The notes beneath the pieces were generated by a model. The model worked only from the letters and a program-made list of their open reading frames with translations. It searched no databases and was not told the DNA's origin. A stretch of 64,000 nucleotides of DNA from the NCBI RefSeq assembly GCF_000411135.1, contig NZ_KE150262.1, positions 842,824 to 906,823 of the forward strand, in the 5' to 3' direction. Position numbers and translations under genes: made by a program. Below are positions 9,918-21,389 of the stretch, in pieces. The first letter of the stretch is position 1, and each line of letters begins with the position of its first letter. This DNA is from Actinotignum schaalii FB123-CNA-2. Its GTDB lineage: Bacteria > Actinomycetota > Actinomycetes > Actinomycetales > Actinomycetaceae.

Positions 9918-11762
9918 ATGGCGCAGCTGCGATCGGCAACCTCAACAACAGGCCGGAATATGGCCGGGGCGCGGGCGCTCTGGCGCGCTACCGGGATGGG
10001 CTCGGAAGATTTCGGCAAGCCGATTATTGCCATCGCTAATTCCTTCACCCAATTTGTTCCCGGGCACGTGCACCTCCGTAATGTCGGGAAAATCGTGGCG
10101 GATGTTATCCAGGCAAACGGCGGGGTGGCGCGCGAATTTAATACCATCGCTGTGGATGACGGCATCGCCATGGGCCATGACGGCATGCTCTATTCGCTGC
10201 CCAGCCGCGAAATAATTGCCGACTCCATTGAATATATGTGCAATGCGCATACCGTGGATGCCCTCGTTTGCATTTCGAATTGCGATAAAATCACGCCCGG
10301 CATGCTCATCGCCGCCATGCGCCTGAATATTCCCACAATTTTTGTGTCCGGTGGTCCCATGGAAGCGGGCAAGCCGGTGGAAGGCGTCGTCGACCATAAT
10401 ATTGACCTCATCGACGCGATGGCCCTGGCCGTGGACGATTCCATCACGGACGACGAACTCGCGCGAGTGGAGGAAAACGCCTGCCCCACCTGCGGTTCCT
10501 GCTCGGGAATGTTCACCGCGAATTCCATGAATTGCCTAACCGAAGCGCTGGGCATGTCCCTGCCCGGCAACGGTTCCACCCTTGCCACCGCTACTCGGCG
10601 CCGCCGGCTTTTCGAAGAGGCCGGGAAACGTATCGTTGCGCTCACGAAACGTTTTTATAACGACGACGACGCCAGCGTGCTGCCGCGCAATATTATGACG
10701 AAAGCGGCTTTTACCAATGCCATGTCCATGGATGTGGCCATGGGGGGCTCCACCAATACCGTGCTTCATATTTTGGCCATCGCCCAGGAAGGCCACGTGG
10801 ATTTCACGCTTGCGGATATTGATGCGCTCTCGCGCCGGGTGCCCTGCATGGTTAAGCTCGCCCCGAATTCCACCGAATTCCATATTCAGGACTTCCACCG
10901 CGCCGGCGGGATTCCGGCGCTGCTCGGGGAAATGTACCGGGCGGGGATGCTCGATGATTCGGTGCACTCGGTGCATTCCGATGATCTGAAATCCTGGTTG
11001 GAAACCTGGGATATTCGTGGGGTGGCACCCTCGGAGCAGGCCCGTGATCTTTTCAGTGCCGCGCCGGGGAATGTGCGCACCACCCGCGCATTTTCGCAGG
11101 ACTCCACCTGGGAAAGCCCGGATGTGGACGGGGAACACGGGTGTATTCGCAGCGCAGATCACGCCTATACCGAGGATGGCGGGCTGTGCGTGCTGCGCGG
11201 GAACCTCGCGGAAGACGGTGCGGTTATTAAGACGGCCGGGATTAGCGAAGAGCTTTTCCATTTCGAAGGGCGGGCCCGAGTGGTCGATTCCCAAGAGGCC
11301 GCCGTCGAACTTATTTTATCCAAGGCGGTGGAGCCGGGCGATATTGTGGTGATCCGCTACGAGGGCCCCAAGGGTGGGCCGGGAATGCAAGAAATGCTCT
11401 ATCCCACCTCCTACCTCAAGGGCCTGGGGCTCGGGAAGGTCTGCGGGTTGATTACCGACGGGCGTTTTTCCGGGGGAACTTCGGGTCTGTCCATCGGGCA
11501 CGTTTCCCCCGAGGCTGCCGCAGGCGGCAATATTGCGCTGCTGCGCGAAGGGGATCGTATTATTATCGACGTTCCCACCCGGCTACTTGCCATGGACGTA
11601 TCCGAAGAAGAACTGGCCGAGCGGCGTGCCCAGATGGGGGAGCTGCCCTGGCGTCCCGAGAAGCGGGACCGGCACGTTTCCAAGGCGTTGCGGGCCTACG
11701 CCATGATGACCACCTCGGCGGATCGCGGGGCGGTGCGGGTGGTGGACGGCCGCGTGGACTAA
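9918..11762 (+). CDS. ilvD: Dihydroxy-acid dehydratase
   Basis: Converts 2,3-dihydroxy-isovalerate and -methylvalerate to the 2-oxo acids in valine and isoleucine synthesis. 614 residues, the length of the long bacterial IlvD class. Cys122 in [10 protein letters not shown] and the cluster CPTCGSC (189-195) provide the Fe-S ligands and landmarks of the IlvD/Edd family; [11 protein letters not shown] and the C-terminal [16 protein letters not shown] motif are also present. ATG 9918 lies behind GAAGGGGA. It is separate from ilvBNC and has its own promoter and operator shared in design with leuB. Confidence 0.97.
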   Translation: MAQLRSATSTTGRNMAGARALWRATGMGSEDFGKPIIAIANSFTQFVPGHVHLRNVGKIVADVIQANGGVAREFNTIAVDDGIAMGHDGMLYSLPSREIIADSIEYMCNAHTVDALVCISNCDKITPGMLIAAMRLNIPTIFVSGGPMEAGKPVEGVVDHNIDLIDAMALAVDDSITDDELARVEENACPTCGSCSGMFTANSMNCLTEALGMSLPGNGSTLATATRRRRLFEEAGKRIVALTKRFYNDDDASVLPRNIMTKAAFTNAMSMDVAMGGSTNTVLHILAIAQEGHVDFTLADIDALSRRVPCMVKLAPNSTEFHIQDFHRAGGIPALLGEMYRAGMLDDSVHSVHSDDLKSWLETWDIRGVAPSEQARDLFSAAPGNVRTTRAFSQDSTWESPDVDGEHGCIRSADHAYTEDGGLCVLRGNLAEDGAVIKTAGISEELFHFEGRARVVDSQEAAVELILSKAVEPGDIVVIRYEGPKGGPGMQEMLYPTSYLKGLGLGKVCGLITDGRFSGGTSGLSIGHVSPEAAAGGNIALLREGDRIIIDVPTRLLAMDVSEEELAERRAQMGELPWRPEKRDRHVSKALRAYAMMTTSADRGAVRVVDGRVD

Positions 11763-11861
11763 GGCGCCACGGTGCGCGCCGGGCTGCGGCCAGTGGTCAC
11801 GCCCGGCGCCTCCACGATGCCGCGTTCACACGAGCCCCGGCGCGGTATTCGTTACTATTCG

Positions 11862-13163
11862 TTACTCGTCGAAGGCAGGGCTGAGCTCGTGGGGTGGCTC
11901 CATAAGCCAGTGCCGGTCCGTGATCATGCGCGCGGCGGCAACCCCCGCACCCACCGCGCAAATCACCAGAACCACATTCGTGAGCGCGCCGGCGGCCTGG
12001 GCAATCTGCCCGGCATTAATGGCGTGCAGGCCGCGGAAAAATACCACTCCGGGAATCATGACGACGACGGCTGGTACGCTCAGGGACACCCGGGAAAAAC
12101 GGGTGCGGCGAGTGAGCAGATGGGCGAGCACCCCGGCGCCCAGGGCCGCGAGGAAAACCGCGGCCACATTATAGAAACCGGCATCCTGGGCGCTGAGGCG
12201 CGCGGCATTGACAATCGCGCCGATAGCGCCGGCCAGCAGCGCCGCACCTTGCTCCGCGGTAAAGAGCATGGCGAAACCGTAGGAGGCCACGAAGGTTGCG
12301 GCGCCGCGCGCCAAGGCCAACCACGGTTCGGGGATCACGTAAGCAGCGTGCGGGGCAATATCAGTATCGAAAAGGACAGTGACCACCCACACCGCCATCC
12401 CGGCGGCCAGCATGAGCATGGTGACATAGGCCCCGCGGGTCAGGCCGGCGGAAAAATCAGCGCGAATAGTATCGAGCATCGCGGTGACCAGTGGAAAACC
12501 GGGAATGAGGAAGAGGAGGGCGGAAACCACCCCGGCCTCGTGCACCACCGCGATATGCCACGCGGCTTCAGCCACCCCCACCGTGGCGAGATACAGCACC
12601 GCAGCTAGCGCTCCTACCAGGAACCAAATCCCGAAGTGGTTCACGAGGCGGCGAGCTAACCAGCCGCGCGCCGCCTGCCCCGCGCTCGCCGCGAAGAAAA
12701 CCGCGGAGCATTCCACCACCCCGCCTCGGTTGAGGAAACAGAAACAGGCGCAGGCAAGCCCGGATACCAGGGCGAGTAACCAGGCCGGGTAGGTGCGGGC
12801 CCGCGCTATTGCATCGTCGAGGGTGCTTGTGACCCGCGCGGGAGTCGAGCCGTCCGGGAGGGCATCAATGGCCGTAATAAGCGCGTCGATACGGGCGGCG
12901 TTTACCCCGAGGGCGCGCTGTTCCCCGGTGAGAGTGCACACATCCCCGTAGCCGTAGCAGGTGAGCGTGATTTCGGTGAAGGATACCGCGGCGTGGGTCG
13001 TGCGGATTCCCAGGGCGTGTGCGGTGCGTTCCATCGAGTGTTTGACCCGGTAGGCGGAGGCACCGCTCGCCAGGAGTAGCAATCCGGCGCGCAGTACCGC
13101 CCGCGCGGCATAGCGCAGATGGCTGGGTTGCTGCGGCGCAGGGGGCCGGTGTGAAAACGTCAC
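11862..13163 (-). CDS. thrE: Threonine/serine exporter, ThrE family
   Basis: Membrane protein of the ThrE family (DUF1212 plus DUF3815 halves). The N-terminal soluble part contains the family stretch LLLASGASAYRVKHSME, then a periplasmic or cytosolic Cys-containing segment, and about ten hydrophobic helices, including FLIPGFPLVTAMLD and VVMIPGVVFFRGLHAI, which are the two characteristic P-G loops of the family. It would export threonine or serine. I choose GTG 13163; an ATG at 13289 would extend it across the ilvB leader and add sequence unlike the family. About 433 residues. It is divergent from the ilvBNC leader and convergent with ilvD. Confidence 0.8.
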   Translation of the reverse strand: MTFSHRPPAPQQPSHLRYAARAVLRAGLLLLASGASAYRVKHSMERTAHALGIRTTHAAVSFTEITLTCYGYGDVCTLTGEQRALGVNAARIDALITAIDALPDGSTPARVTSTLDDAIARARTYPAWLLALVSGLACACFCFLNRGGVVECSAVFFAASAGQAARGWLARRLVNHFGIWFLVGALAAVLYLATVGVAEAAWHIAVVHEAGVVSALLFLIPGFPLVTAMLDTIRADFSAGLTRGAYVTMLMLAAGMAVWVVTVLFDTDIAPHAAYVIPEPWLALARGAATFVASYGFAMLFTAEQGAALLAGAIGAIVNAARLSAQDAGFYNVAAVFLAALGAGVLAHLLTRRTRFSRVSLSVPAVVVMIPGVVFFRGLHAINAGQIAQAAGALTNVVLVICAVGAGVAAARMITDRHWLMEPPHELSPAFDE

Positions 13164-13287
13164 GCGTCCAGGGTACGCTTCCCGAAAAACTCCGGAAAAC
13201 TGTCCGAACAATGAAACCGAAATCCACGATGTGAGACAGATTGATCTTTTTAGCGTTCGCGGACCGCGCTCCGGTAGTCTGAAAGGC

Positions 13288-13323
13288 ATGGCTCAGATTC
13301 TTCTTATTATCGTAGTGAGGTAG
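13288..13323 (+). CDS. Branched-chain amino acid leader peptide of ilvBNC
   Basis: An 11-codon [14 protein letters not shown], behind GAAAGG. Seven consecutive codons are Ile, Leu, Leu, Ile, Ile, Val, Val, exactly the end products of the pathway downstream. It would sense charged Ile/Leu/Val tRNAs by ribosome stalling. The stop codon abuts the attenuator hairpins. Confidence 0.9.
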   Translation: MAQILLIIVVR

Positions 13324-13368
13324 CGCGCACCACCGGTTGCGCGCTCCCCTCACGTGAGGGGATTTTTT
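13315..13368 (+). promoter_or_regulatory. Transcription attenuator of ilvBNC
   Basis: Terminator: CCCCTC and GAGGGG (13346-13361) followed by six T (13363-13368). Upstream hairpin: GCGCGCA (13323-13329) with TGCGCGC (13338-13344). Alternative: GTGAGG (13315-13320, last leader codons) can pair with CCTCAC (13348-13353), extending the upstream hairpin and destroying the terminator. A ribosome stalled on the Ile/Leu codons leaves GTGAGG free, so transcription reads through; a ribosome at the stop codon masks it, so the terminator forms. Confidence 0.85.
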
Positions 13369-13457
13369 ATGCGCTAACCACCACAGCTAGCCACCCCGCT
13401 CGGCACTCCAGGAGAACAGGCCCGAAGAACCAGGTGAATCAGGTTGAAGGAGGAACC

Positions 13458-15290
13458 ATGGCCGCATCCGAGATGAATGCATCCGCGATGGGCGCGTCGG
13501 CCGCGTCTCACCGGGACCAGCCCGGTGAGATCCGCGAAAAAATGGACGGCGCCCGCGCCATTGTCCGCACCCTAGCGGAACTCGGTGTGGATGTCGTCTT
13601 CGGGCTGCCCGGCGGAGCTATTTTGCCCACCTATGACCCGATGTACGATAGCGATTCGCCGCGCCATATCCTGGTGCGCCACGAACAGGGTGGGGGCCAC
13701 GCGGCCGAAGGCTATGCGCTGGCAACCGGGCGCGTGGGTGTTGTGATGGCCACCTCCGGGCCGGGGGCAACGAACCTCGTCACCCCGCTGCTGGATGCCA
13801 ATATGGATTCCGTCCCGCTGGTGGCGATCACCGGGCAGGTGGGGGCCGCGGCCATCGGAACCGACGCTTTCCAGGAAGCCGATATCGTGGGTGCCACCAT
13901 GCCCATGGTCAAGCATTCTTTCCTCGTGACCGACGCCGCTGATATTCCGGCCCGCCTGGCAGAAGCTTTTTACCTCGCGGCGAGCGGGCGCCCCGGCCCC
14001 GTCCTCGTGGATATCGCGAAATCCGCCCAGAACCAAGAAACAGAATTTGTGTGGCCCCCGCGCCTGGACCTACCCGGATACCGCCCGGCCGGCGAACCGG
14101 ATCCCGCTGCCGTCCGCGAGGCGGCCCAACTTATCGCCACCGCGAGCCGCCCCGTGCTCTACGTGGGAGGCGGGGCCGTGCGCGCCCGGGTCTCCCGCGA
14201 GGTCACCGAACTGAGCGATCTCACCGGTGCCCCGGTGGTCACCACCCTGCCGGCTCGCGGCACCGTACCCGATTCCCACCCCCACAACCTGGGGATGCCG
14301 GGCATGCACGGTACTGTTCCCGCGGTGGGCGCCCTCCAGCGCAGCGATCTCATCGTGGCGCTCGGGGCGCGTTTCGATGATCGCGTTACCGGGGCGCTTG
14401 ACGGTTTCGCGCCGCGGGCAAAAGTTATCCACCTCGATATTGACCCGGCGGAAGTCTCCAAGAACCGCACCGCGGACGTGGCCATTATCGGTGATTTGGC
14501 GCAGTCCGTTCCCGCCCTCCTCGAGGCGGTGCGCGCGGCTCGCGAACAGTACGGGGAAGCGAATCTGGAACCGTGGTGGGGGTACCTCAACCGCCTGCGG
14601 GATACCTATCCGGCCGGCTACACCCCCACGGAGGACGGCCTTGTTTCCCCTCAGTATGTGATCGAGCGTCTGGGCGCCGTGGCGGGCAGTGAGGACACCA
14701 TCTGGGTGACCGGGGTGGGGCAGCACCAAATGTGGGCCTCGCAATTCCTCCATTTCGAGCACCCGCACCGCTGGCTTTCCTCCGGGGGCGCGGGCACCAT
14801 GGGCTACGGGATCCCGGCCGGTATGGGCGCGAAAGTGGGTCAGCCCGAGCGCACCGTGTGGGTGATTGACGGCGACGGCTCCTTCCAGATGACCAATCAG
14901 GAACTGGCCACCTGCCGCCTCAATAACATCAATATCAAAGTGGCCGTTATTAATAACTCCTCGCTGGGGATGGTGCGCCAGTGGCAGACCCTTTTCTACG
15001 ACGGGCGCTATTCTTTCACCGATCTGGAAACTGGGAACAACACCCGCCGTATCCCCGATTTCGTCAAACTTGCCGAAGCCTATGATTGCGCGGCCTGGCG
15101 CGTGGAGAAGAAGGACGACGTCGACACTGCCATCCAGCGCGCTATGGAGATCAATGATCGGCCCGTCGTTATCGACTTCATTACCTCCCCGGATGCGGAG
15201 GTGTGGCCGATGGTCGCCGCCGGGGTATCCAATGATGAGATTATGTACGCCAAGGGGCTGCGCCCCGAAGTGGATGAGAACTTCGCGTGA
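13458..15290 (+). CDS. ilvB: Acetolactate synthase large (catalytic) subunit
   Basis: ThDP-dependent condensation of two pyruvates, or pyruvate and 2-oxobutyrate, the first common step of branched-chain amino acid synthesis. Landmarks: [11 protein letters not shown], the catalytic glutamate in [22 protein letters not shown], and the ThDP-binding [12 protein letters not shown]...NN region near residues 475-505. ATG 13458 is chosen because AAGGAGG lies 4 bases upstream; the extended ORF from 13434 lacks such a site. 610 residues. First gene of ilvBNC, controlled by the upstream attenuator. Confidence 0.97.
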   Translation: MAASEMNASAMGASAASHRDQPGEIREKMDGARAIVRTLAELGVDVVFGLPGGAILPTYDPMYDSDSPRHILVRHEQGGGHAAEGYALATGRVGVVMATSGPGATNLVTPLLDANMDSVPLVAITGQVGAAAIGTDAFQEADIVGATMPMVKHSFLVTDAADIPARLAEAFYLAASGRPGPVLVDIAKSAQNQETEFVWPPRLDLPGYRPAGEPDPAAVREAAQLIATASRPVLYVGGGAVRARVSREVTELSDLTGAPVVTTLPARGTVPDSHPHNLGMPGMHGTVPAVGALQRSDLIVALGARFDDRVTGALDGFAPRAKVIHLDIDPAEVSKNRTADVAIIGDLAQSVPALLEAVRAAREQYGEANLEPWWGYLNRLRDTYPAGYTPTEDGLVSPQYVIERLGAVAGSEDTIWVTGVGQHQMWASQFLHFEHPHRWLSSGGAGTMGYGIPAGMGAKVGQPERTVWVIDGDGSFQMTNQELATCRLNNINIKVAVINNSSLGMVRQWQTLFYDGRYSFTDLETGNNTRRIPDFVKLAEAYDCAAWRVEKKDDVDTAIQRAMEINDRPVVIDFITSPDAEVWPMVAAGVSNDEIMYAKGLRPEVDENFA

Positions 15291-15336
15291 GTAGCGCACT
15301 GTCGCCGCTCGAGCCGCCACGAAAGGAAGGATAACA

Positions 15337-15900
15337 ATGCCGCAGCGCCACACGCTCTCCGTACTGGTGGAGAATAAACCCGGAGTGCTCACGCGGGTGG
15401 CCGGGCTCTTCGCCCGCCGCGCGTTCAATATTCATTCGCTCGCCGTGGGAGAAACGGAAAACCCGGCGCTCTCGCGTATCACCGTGGTGGTCGACGCCGC
15501 GGTACAACCCCTCGAGCAGGTGGCCAAACAGCTCAATAAGCTGGTCAATGTCATCAAAATCGTGGAATTAGACAGTGAGGAAGCGGTGCTGCGCCGCCTC
15601 GTCCTCATTAAAGTTGGCGCTGATGATACAACCCGTTCCCACGTGGTGCAGGTCGTGGACCTTTTCCGCGCCCACGTGGTCGATATGGTGCCGGATGCCG
15701 TGACCATTGAAGCCACCGGATCCGACCGCAAGATCGGAGCCCTGCTCACCGCCCTGGAGCCCTACGGGATCCGGGAAATTGTGCAGTCGGGAACCGTGGC
15801 GCTCGGGCGCGGAGCGCATTCGCTTTCCGAACGGGTCACCGCCGATATGGCGGGAGACCCCGGGGACTTCCCGGAGGCGCTCGCCCGCGGGCGCATCTAG
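15337..15900 (+). CDS. ilvN: Acetolactate synthase small (regulatory) subunit
   Basis: Regulatory partner of IlvB, conferring feedback inhibition by valine. The N-terminal ACT domain begins HTLSVLVENKPGVLTRVAGLFARR, read in two parts: HTLSVLVENKPG and VLTRVAGLFARR. The second domain holds the IVQSGTVALGRG motif near residue 148. 187 residues, slightly longer than the usual ~165 owing to a C-terminal tail. AAGGAAGG precedes ATG 15337, 46 bases after ilvB. Confidence 0.95.
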   Translation: MPQRHTLSVLVENKPGVLTRVAGLFARRAFNIHSLAVGETENPALSRITVVVDAAVQPLEQVAKQLNKLVNVIKIVELDSEEAVLRRLVLIKVGADDTTRSHVVQVVDLFRAHVVDMVPDAVTIEATGSDRKIGALLTALEPYGIREIVQSGTVALGRGAHSLSERVTADMAGDPGDFPEALARGRI

Positions 15901-15925
15901 CCGCAGTGGCGCGCGGCGAAGATAA

Positions 15926-17074
<1,149 letters not shown>

Positions 17075-17122
17075 GCGCAGCATTGCCGTTCCCAGGTGGG
17101 GCGGCTAGGATGAGCGCCAGTT

Positions 17123-17164
17123 AACCGGCCCGCTCGCGGCAAGGTACCGCGGGTGGGCCGGTTT
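17123..17164 (+). terminator. Terminator after ilvC
   Basis: AACCGGCCC (17123-17131) pairs with GGGCCGGTT (17155-17163), enclosing a second GC stem and followed by a short T-rich tail. It likely ends the ilvBNC transcript. Confidence 0.65.
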
Positions 17165-17199
17165 GTACGAGCTGAGTTCTACTGTGAGAAAGGCCGCAG

Positions 17200-18015
17200 A
17201 TGCGTCGTCGTTCCGCTTTTGCTTTCCTCGGGGTACTGGCCTTCGGCCTTGCCGCCTGCACCGATACGTCCGATGCACCGGGGGTGAAACCTACCGTGGC
17301 CGCGACCACCGATAGTACGACGGCGCCCAGCGGGCCCACCGCCAGCGCGACTCCTAGCGCGAGTAAAGAGCCCGCTCATCTGGTGCCTATCCAACGCGGA
17401 GCCAATGTGGTCACGGAGAAAATTCCCGCGCCTCTCGATCAATGGGGTGGTATTTCTATCGGGGCTGATGGTGTGGCCGGAAGCGTCAATGAAGGCAAGC
17501 CGGTGGTGCGGGTGTATTCCGATTATTGGTGCCCCTGGTGCAATGACCTGGTACGCGACCACGGTGAAGAACTCATCCAGATGGCCAAGGACGGGAAAAT
17601 CACGCTGGTCTACCACCCGAATATGCGCTTCGAGGAATCGCCCTACAGTGTCAAGGGGGAGCAGGCCGAAGTGTGGTTCGCGGTCAACGCCCCGGATAAA
17701 TACCTTGATTTCCACGAGCTGCTCTACAAAGAAGGCTCCATCCCGGTGGTGAAACACGCGGACCGCGCCGAACGCCAGCAGCCCGACCCGGCCTTGATTG
17801 AACAATTTGCTACTCGGGTGGGTCTTGACGCCGCGCAGCTGGAGAGCCTGCGTGCCACGCTGGCCGCGGATGAGTACCTTCCCCTTCTCAAGCAACTACG
17901 CGAGCAATTCCTCGCCGACGGCATGAAGTACATTCCCGCCGTTGTTATTGACGAGAAGCTGGTGAGCGATCCGAATAACGGCAACCTGGACCAGTTCCTC
18001 GCGCCCTTGAAGTAG
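17200..18015 (+). CDS. DsbA-like thioredoxin-fold lipoprotein
   Basis: A 271-residue exported lipoprotein: signal peptide with lipobox LAAC at about 17-20, then a Thr/Ser/Ala tether and a thioredoxin_4/DsbA-family domain. The active site CPWC is in YSDYWCPWCNDL, followed by YHPNMRF and a C-terminal segment with the conserved cis-Pro in KYIPAVVID. Expected to form or isomerise disulfides in secreted proteins on the outer face of the membrane, as in other Actinobacteria with MdbA/DsbA-like proteins. Its own promoter is likely in the 36 bases after the ilvC terminator. Confidence 0.85.
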   Translation: MRRRSAFAFLGVLAFGLAACTDTSDAPGVKPTVAATTDSTTAPSGPTASATPSASKEPAHLVPIQRGANVVTEKIPAPLDQWGGISIGADGVAGSVNEGKPVVRVYSDYWCPWCNDLVRDHGEELIQMAKDGKITLVYHPNMRFEESPYSVKGEQAEVWFAVNAPDKYLDFHELLYKEGSIPVVKHADRAERQQPDPALIEQFATRVGLDAAQLESLRATLAADEYLPLLKQLREQFLADGMKYIPAVVIDEKLVSDPNNGNLDQFLAPLK

Positions 18016-18153
18016 GTGGTGGCGGTAGCGCGTGGCGGTGGCTGGTTGTGGCGCGTGGCAGCGACTGGTTGCGGCCCGCAGGGGTGACCGGTTGTAGCTC
18101 GCGGGGCACGGAGTGCGAAAAAACTGTCGCAGGGGCGTGGCACAATAGAGGCC

Positions 18154-18420
18154 ATGAAAGCCATTATGACTGTGACCGGGGTGGATCGCACCGGGATTAT
18201 CGCGGCCGTTTCCGCTGAACTTGCTCGCCTCGGGGTGAATATTATCAACGTCACCCAAACCCTCATGGATGAGTACTTCACTATGATCCTCGAAGTTGCG
18301 CTTCCGGAGGGTAGCTCCATTACCCAGGTGCAGCAGGCCATGGCGGAACTGGGCGGCGCGGAAGCGCTGGAAATCCACGTGCAGGCGGATTCGATTTTCC
18401 GCGCCATGCATCGCGTCTAG
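18154..18420 (+). CDS. ACT-domain protein (UPF0237)
   Basis: An 88-residue single ACT domain beginning MKAIMTVTGVDRTGIIAAVS, with NIINVTQTLMDEYFTM in the second strand-helix, matching the UPF0237 family that is normally found directly upstream of the PFL-like (DUF711) protein, as here. The function of the pair is unresolved; ACT domains usually bind amino acids. A degenerate tandem repeat lies just upstream (18020-18110). Confidence 0.9.
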   Translation: MKAIMTVTGVDRTGIIAAVSAELARLGVNIINVTQTLMDEYFTMILEVALPEGSSITQVQQAMAELGGAEALEIHVQADSIFRAMHRV

Positions 18421-18547
18421 CCCGGTCTGGTGGATAGGCTGGCCCGGTGCGTAAAACTGGCCGGCGCACCGGAACAGGCACAGCGATATGCACTGGAACA
18501 GACACGGCAACGTGCACGGGAACTCGCACAGGAACGGGAGAATACCT

Positions 18548-19915
18548 ATGTATGCCAGCAGTGAGCCCACTGCCCAAAACATTCTGGAAACCCTCGCGAT
18601 GATCCGCGAGGACCGCCTCGATATCCGTACCGTCACCATGGGGATTTCCCTGCTGGACTGCGCGGATTCGGATGGCGAGCGCGCTCGCGAACGGGCCCGC
18701 GCCCGCATTATGGAGCGGGCCGCGCGCCTGGTGCCGGTAGCGCGGCAGATCGAAGCGGAACTGGGTATCCCCATTATTAATAAGCGCATTTCCGTGACCC
18801 CGATTGCTTTAGTGGCCGCGGCAAGCGGGGAAAAGGACCTTACCCCGTGGGCGGTGATGCTTGATGAATGCGCCCGGGAAATCGGCGTGGATTTCGTGGG
18901 CGGGTTTTCCGCCCTGGTGGAAAAGGGCATGACGCGCGCGGATGAGGCGCTCATCGATTCCATTCCTGCCGCGCTGGCCGCCACCTCGGTGGTGTGCTCC
19001 TCCGTCAATATCGGAACCTCACGCGCCGGAATTAATATGAGCGCGGTTGGGCGCATGGGGGAAACCATTTGTGAGCTTGCCGCCCGCACGGAAAAGGGCT
19101 CCGGGGCTGCTCGGCTGGTCGTTTTTGCTAACTCGGTGGGGGATAACCCCTTTATGGCCGGGGCTTTCCACGGGGTAGAAATGCCCGATTGTGTGGTTTC
19201 CGTGGGGGTATCCGGGCCGGGTGTTATTACCCGGGCAATTACGGCGGCAGCAGGGGCATCCTTCGATGAACTCGCGGAAGAAATCAAGCGCAGCGCTTTC
19301 AAAATCACCCGCATGGGCGAACTGGTCGGGCAGCTTGCCGCGCAGCGCCTCGGGGTGCCTTTCGGGGTTGTTGACCTCTCTTTGGCTCCCACCCCGGAAG
19401 TCGGCGATTCGGTGGCACGCGCCCTGGAAGCCATGGGCCTGGAACGCGTGGGAGCCCACGGCACCACGGCGGCCCTCGCGCTTCTCAATGATGCGGTGAA
19501 GAAAGGCGGGCTCATGGCCTGCTCGCACGTGGGCGGCCTCTCCGGGTCCTTCATCCCCGTCTCCGAAGATGAAGGCATGATCGAAGCGGCGCGGCTCGGC
19601 GCTATTAGCCTGGCCAAACTCGAAGCCATGACCGCTATTTGCTCGGTGGGCCTTGACATGATCGCGGTGCCCGGGGATACCCCGGCCGCCACCATCGCCG
19701 GCATGATCGCAGACGAAGCTGCCATCGGCATCATGAACTCCAAGACCACCGCCGTGCGAGTCATCCCCGCTACGGGCTTGAGCGAAGGCGATACCGTGGA
19801 ATTCGGCGGCCTGCTTGGCAGCGCTCCCGTGATGCCGGTAAGCCCGTACTCCAGCGCGGCATTCATTGGCCGCGGGGGTACTATCCCGGCGCCCGTGCAC
19901 GCTTTCAAGAATTAG
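18548..19915 (+). CDS. PFL family protein (DUF711 / UPF0210)
   Basis: A 455-residue cytosolic protein distantly related to pyruvate formate-lyase folds but without a glycyl-radical motif. Family markers: the start [10 protein letters not shown], the [14 protein letters not shown] segment, [14 protein letters not shown], and the Gly-rich C-terminal [19 protein letters not shown] 18548 is chosen because the family starts here; the extra 20 codons from 18488 come from repetitive low-complexity DNA. Always paired with the small ACT protein upstream; biochemical role unknown. Confidence 0.88.
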   Translation: MYASSEPTAQNILETLAMIREDRLDIRTVTMGISLLDCADSDGERARERARARIMERAARLVPVARQIEAELGIPIINKRISVTPIALVAAASGEKDLTPWAVMLDECAREIGVDFVGGFSALVEKGMTRADEALIDSIPAALAATSVVCSSVNIGTSRAGINMSAVGRMGETICELAARTEKGSGAARLVVFANSVGDNPFMAGAFHGVEMPDCVVSVGVSGPGVITRAITAAAGASFDELAEEIKRSAFKITRMGELVGQLAAQRLGVPFGVVDLSLAPTPEVGDSVARALEAMGLERVGAHGTTAALALLNDAVKKGGLMACSHVGGLSGSFIPVSEDEGMIEAARLGAISLAKLEAMTAICSVGLDMIAVPGDTPAATIAGMIADEAAIGIMNSKTTAVRVIPATGLSEGDTVEFGGLLGSAPVMPVSPYSSAAFIGRGGTIPAPVHAFKN

Positions 19916-19972
19916 GCGCGAGGCGAGGAACGGTTAGCGAGTCAGCTTAGCGGGAGTCGTTAGCAAGCGAGG

Positions 19973-21154
19973 TTAGCGGGCGCGGATAATCGCCGCGATG
20001 CCCTGCCCGCCGCCGATGCACAGTGTCACAAGGGAGTGCTCGATTCCGCGTTCGCGCTGATTGAGGAGAGCACGCAGTGAAATAATCGCTCCCGAAGCCC
20101 CCACCGGGTGGCCCAGCGCAATCGCCCCGCCCAGCGGATTGACGATCTCCGGATCCAGCTCCGCATCGCGAATCACCGCAATGGCCTGGGAGGCAAAAGC
20201 CTCATTGAGTTCCACCCAGCCAATATCCGCCCGGCTCAGGCCGGTACGCTCAAGCACCTTCTCAATAGCAAAGCGCGGGGCGTAGCCCATGTACTCCGGT
20301 TCCACCCCGACGGTTGCCACATCCACCAGCTCGCCCAGAATATCCACACCCGCCGCAATCGCATCTTCTTCCCGCATGAGGACGAGCATGGCGGCGCCGT
20401 CGTTAATCCCGGAAGAATTACCGGCCGTCACGGTGCCGTGCGCGGCAAAAACAGGGGGGAGGTGGCTGAGCGTTTCAGCCGTCACGCCCGCGCGCGGATA
20501 TTCTTCTGCAGCGACGACGCGCTCAGTGGGTTCCCCGGCGTCAATCGTGAAAGGAACACGCTCCTTATCAAAAGCGTCGGCGGTGATGGCGGCCTGGGCA
20601 CGGGCCTGGGACTGGGCCGCAAAAGCGTCCTGCTCGGCGCGGGAAATACCGAATTTCTCCGCGACCCGCTCCGCTGTCCAGCCCATGGGCCGGCCCGAGA
20701 ACGGATCAGAAATCAGCGAAAATGTGCCGTCCACGTGCTTCGGCCCGTTGAGGTGACCGGCGCGGGAAAAATCCATGACCGGCTGGCGCGTCATATTCTC
20801 AGCACCGCCCGCCATGACGATGCGCGCATCCCCGGAACGCAAGGCGCTGGCTGCGCTCGCGAGGGCTTGCACCCCGGAGCCGCACACCCGATTGACAGTG
20901 AGGGCAGTGGAGGAGGCCCGCGCTCCGGCGGCCAGGGCGATCCGGCGGGAAATATAGGCATCGGCACCGGTCTGGCCCACGCAGCCCACCACGAAATCAT
21001 CCACATCCGCCATGGGGATACCCGCGCGCTCGGCGGCCGCGCGCGCCGCCGCCGCACCCAATTCGTGCGCGGGAGTATTCGCGTAGTAGCCGCGGAACTT
21101 CCCCGTGGGAATGCGAGCGCCGCTGACAATGACGATAGGTGAATCGAACGCCAT
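19973..21154 (-). CDS. Acetyl-CoA acetyltransferase (thiolase)
   Basis: 393-residue thiolase II: nucleophile Cys91 in NRVCGSGVQA, the GGAENMT segment, GLS-type substrate loop, catalytic histidine in ALGHPVGASGA and second cysteine in LCIGGGQG near the C-terminus. GGGAGG lies upstream of ATG 21154. Condensation of two acetyl-CoA to acetoacetyl-CoA would feed the mevalonate pathway, whose later steps are encoded at 53909-58096; a role in fatty-acid breakdown is the alternative. Divergent from leuB. Confidence 0.92.
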   Translation of the reverse strand: MAFDSPIVIVSGARIPTGKFRGYYANTPAHELGAAAARAAAERAGIPMADVDDFVVGCVGQTGADAYISRRIALAAGARASSTALTVNRVCGSGVQALASAASALRSGDARIVMAGGAENMTRQPVMDFSRAGHLNGPKHVDGTFSLISDPFSGRPMGWTAERVAEKFGISRAEQDAFAAQSQARAQAAITADAFDKERVPFTIDAGEPTERVVAAEEYPRAGVTAETLSHLPPVFAAHGTVTAGNSSGINDGAAMLVLMREEDAIAAGVDILGELVDVATVGVEPEYMGYAPRFAIEKVLERTGLSRADIGWVELNEAFASQAIAVIRDAELDPEIVNPLGGAIALGHPVGASGAIISLRALLNQRERGIEHSLVTLCIGGGQGIAAIIRAR

Positions 21155-21339
21155 AACCTTGCCTCCCGAGATTCAAGAATTCAATTCTACGAGGAGAGGC
21201 GCGCCGGCTCCAGGAGAGGTACCTAACCCCGGCCTAAGTGCAGCCTGAGCTTTGCGCCTCCGTTCTGTACCTACGTTCCCGCCGCGCGGGTCTCAACGCT
21301 GCCCCGCTGCTTCGTCCCACCCGCCGAGCATTCCGAAAA

Positions 21340-21389
21340 GTGAGACGAATAGTCTCACCAAGTGGACGGATCTCGTATACTCACCCGTA
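21340..21389 (+). promoter_or_regulatory. leuB promoter with inverted-repeat operator, probably leaderless
   Basis: GTGAGA-N7-TCTCAC at 21340-21358, then GTGGAC, then -10 TATACT at 21376-21381. The -10 ends 7 bases before the ATG at 21389, so transcription probably starts at the A of the start codon. The operator covers the -35 region. The ilvD promoter has the same palindrome and spacing. Confidence 0.65.

Noticed and set aside
11772-12608. Plus-strand ORF opposite the thrE gene
   Set aside because: It is a shadow of a clear membrane protein on the other strand and has no family features.
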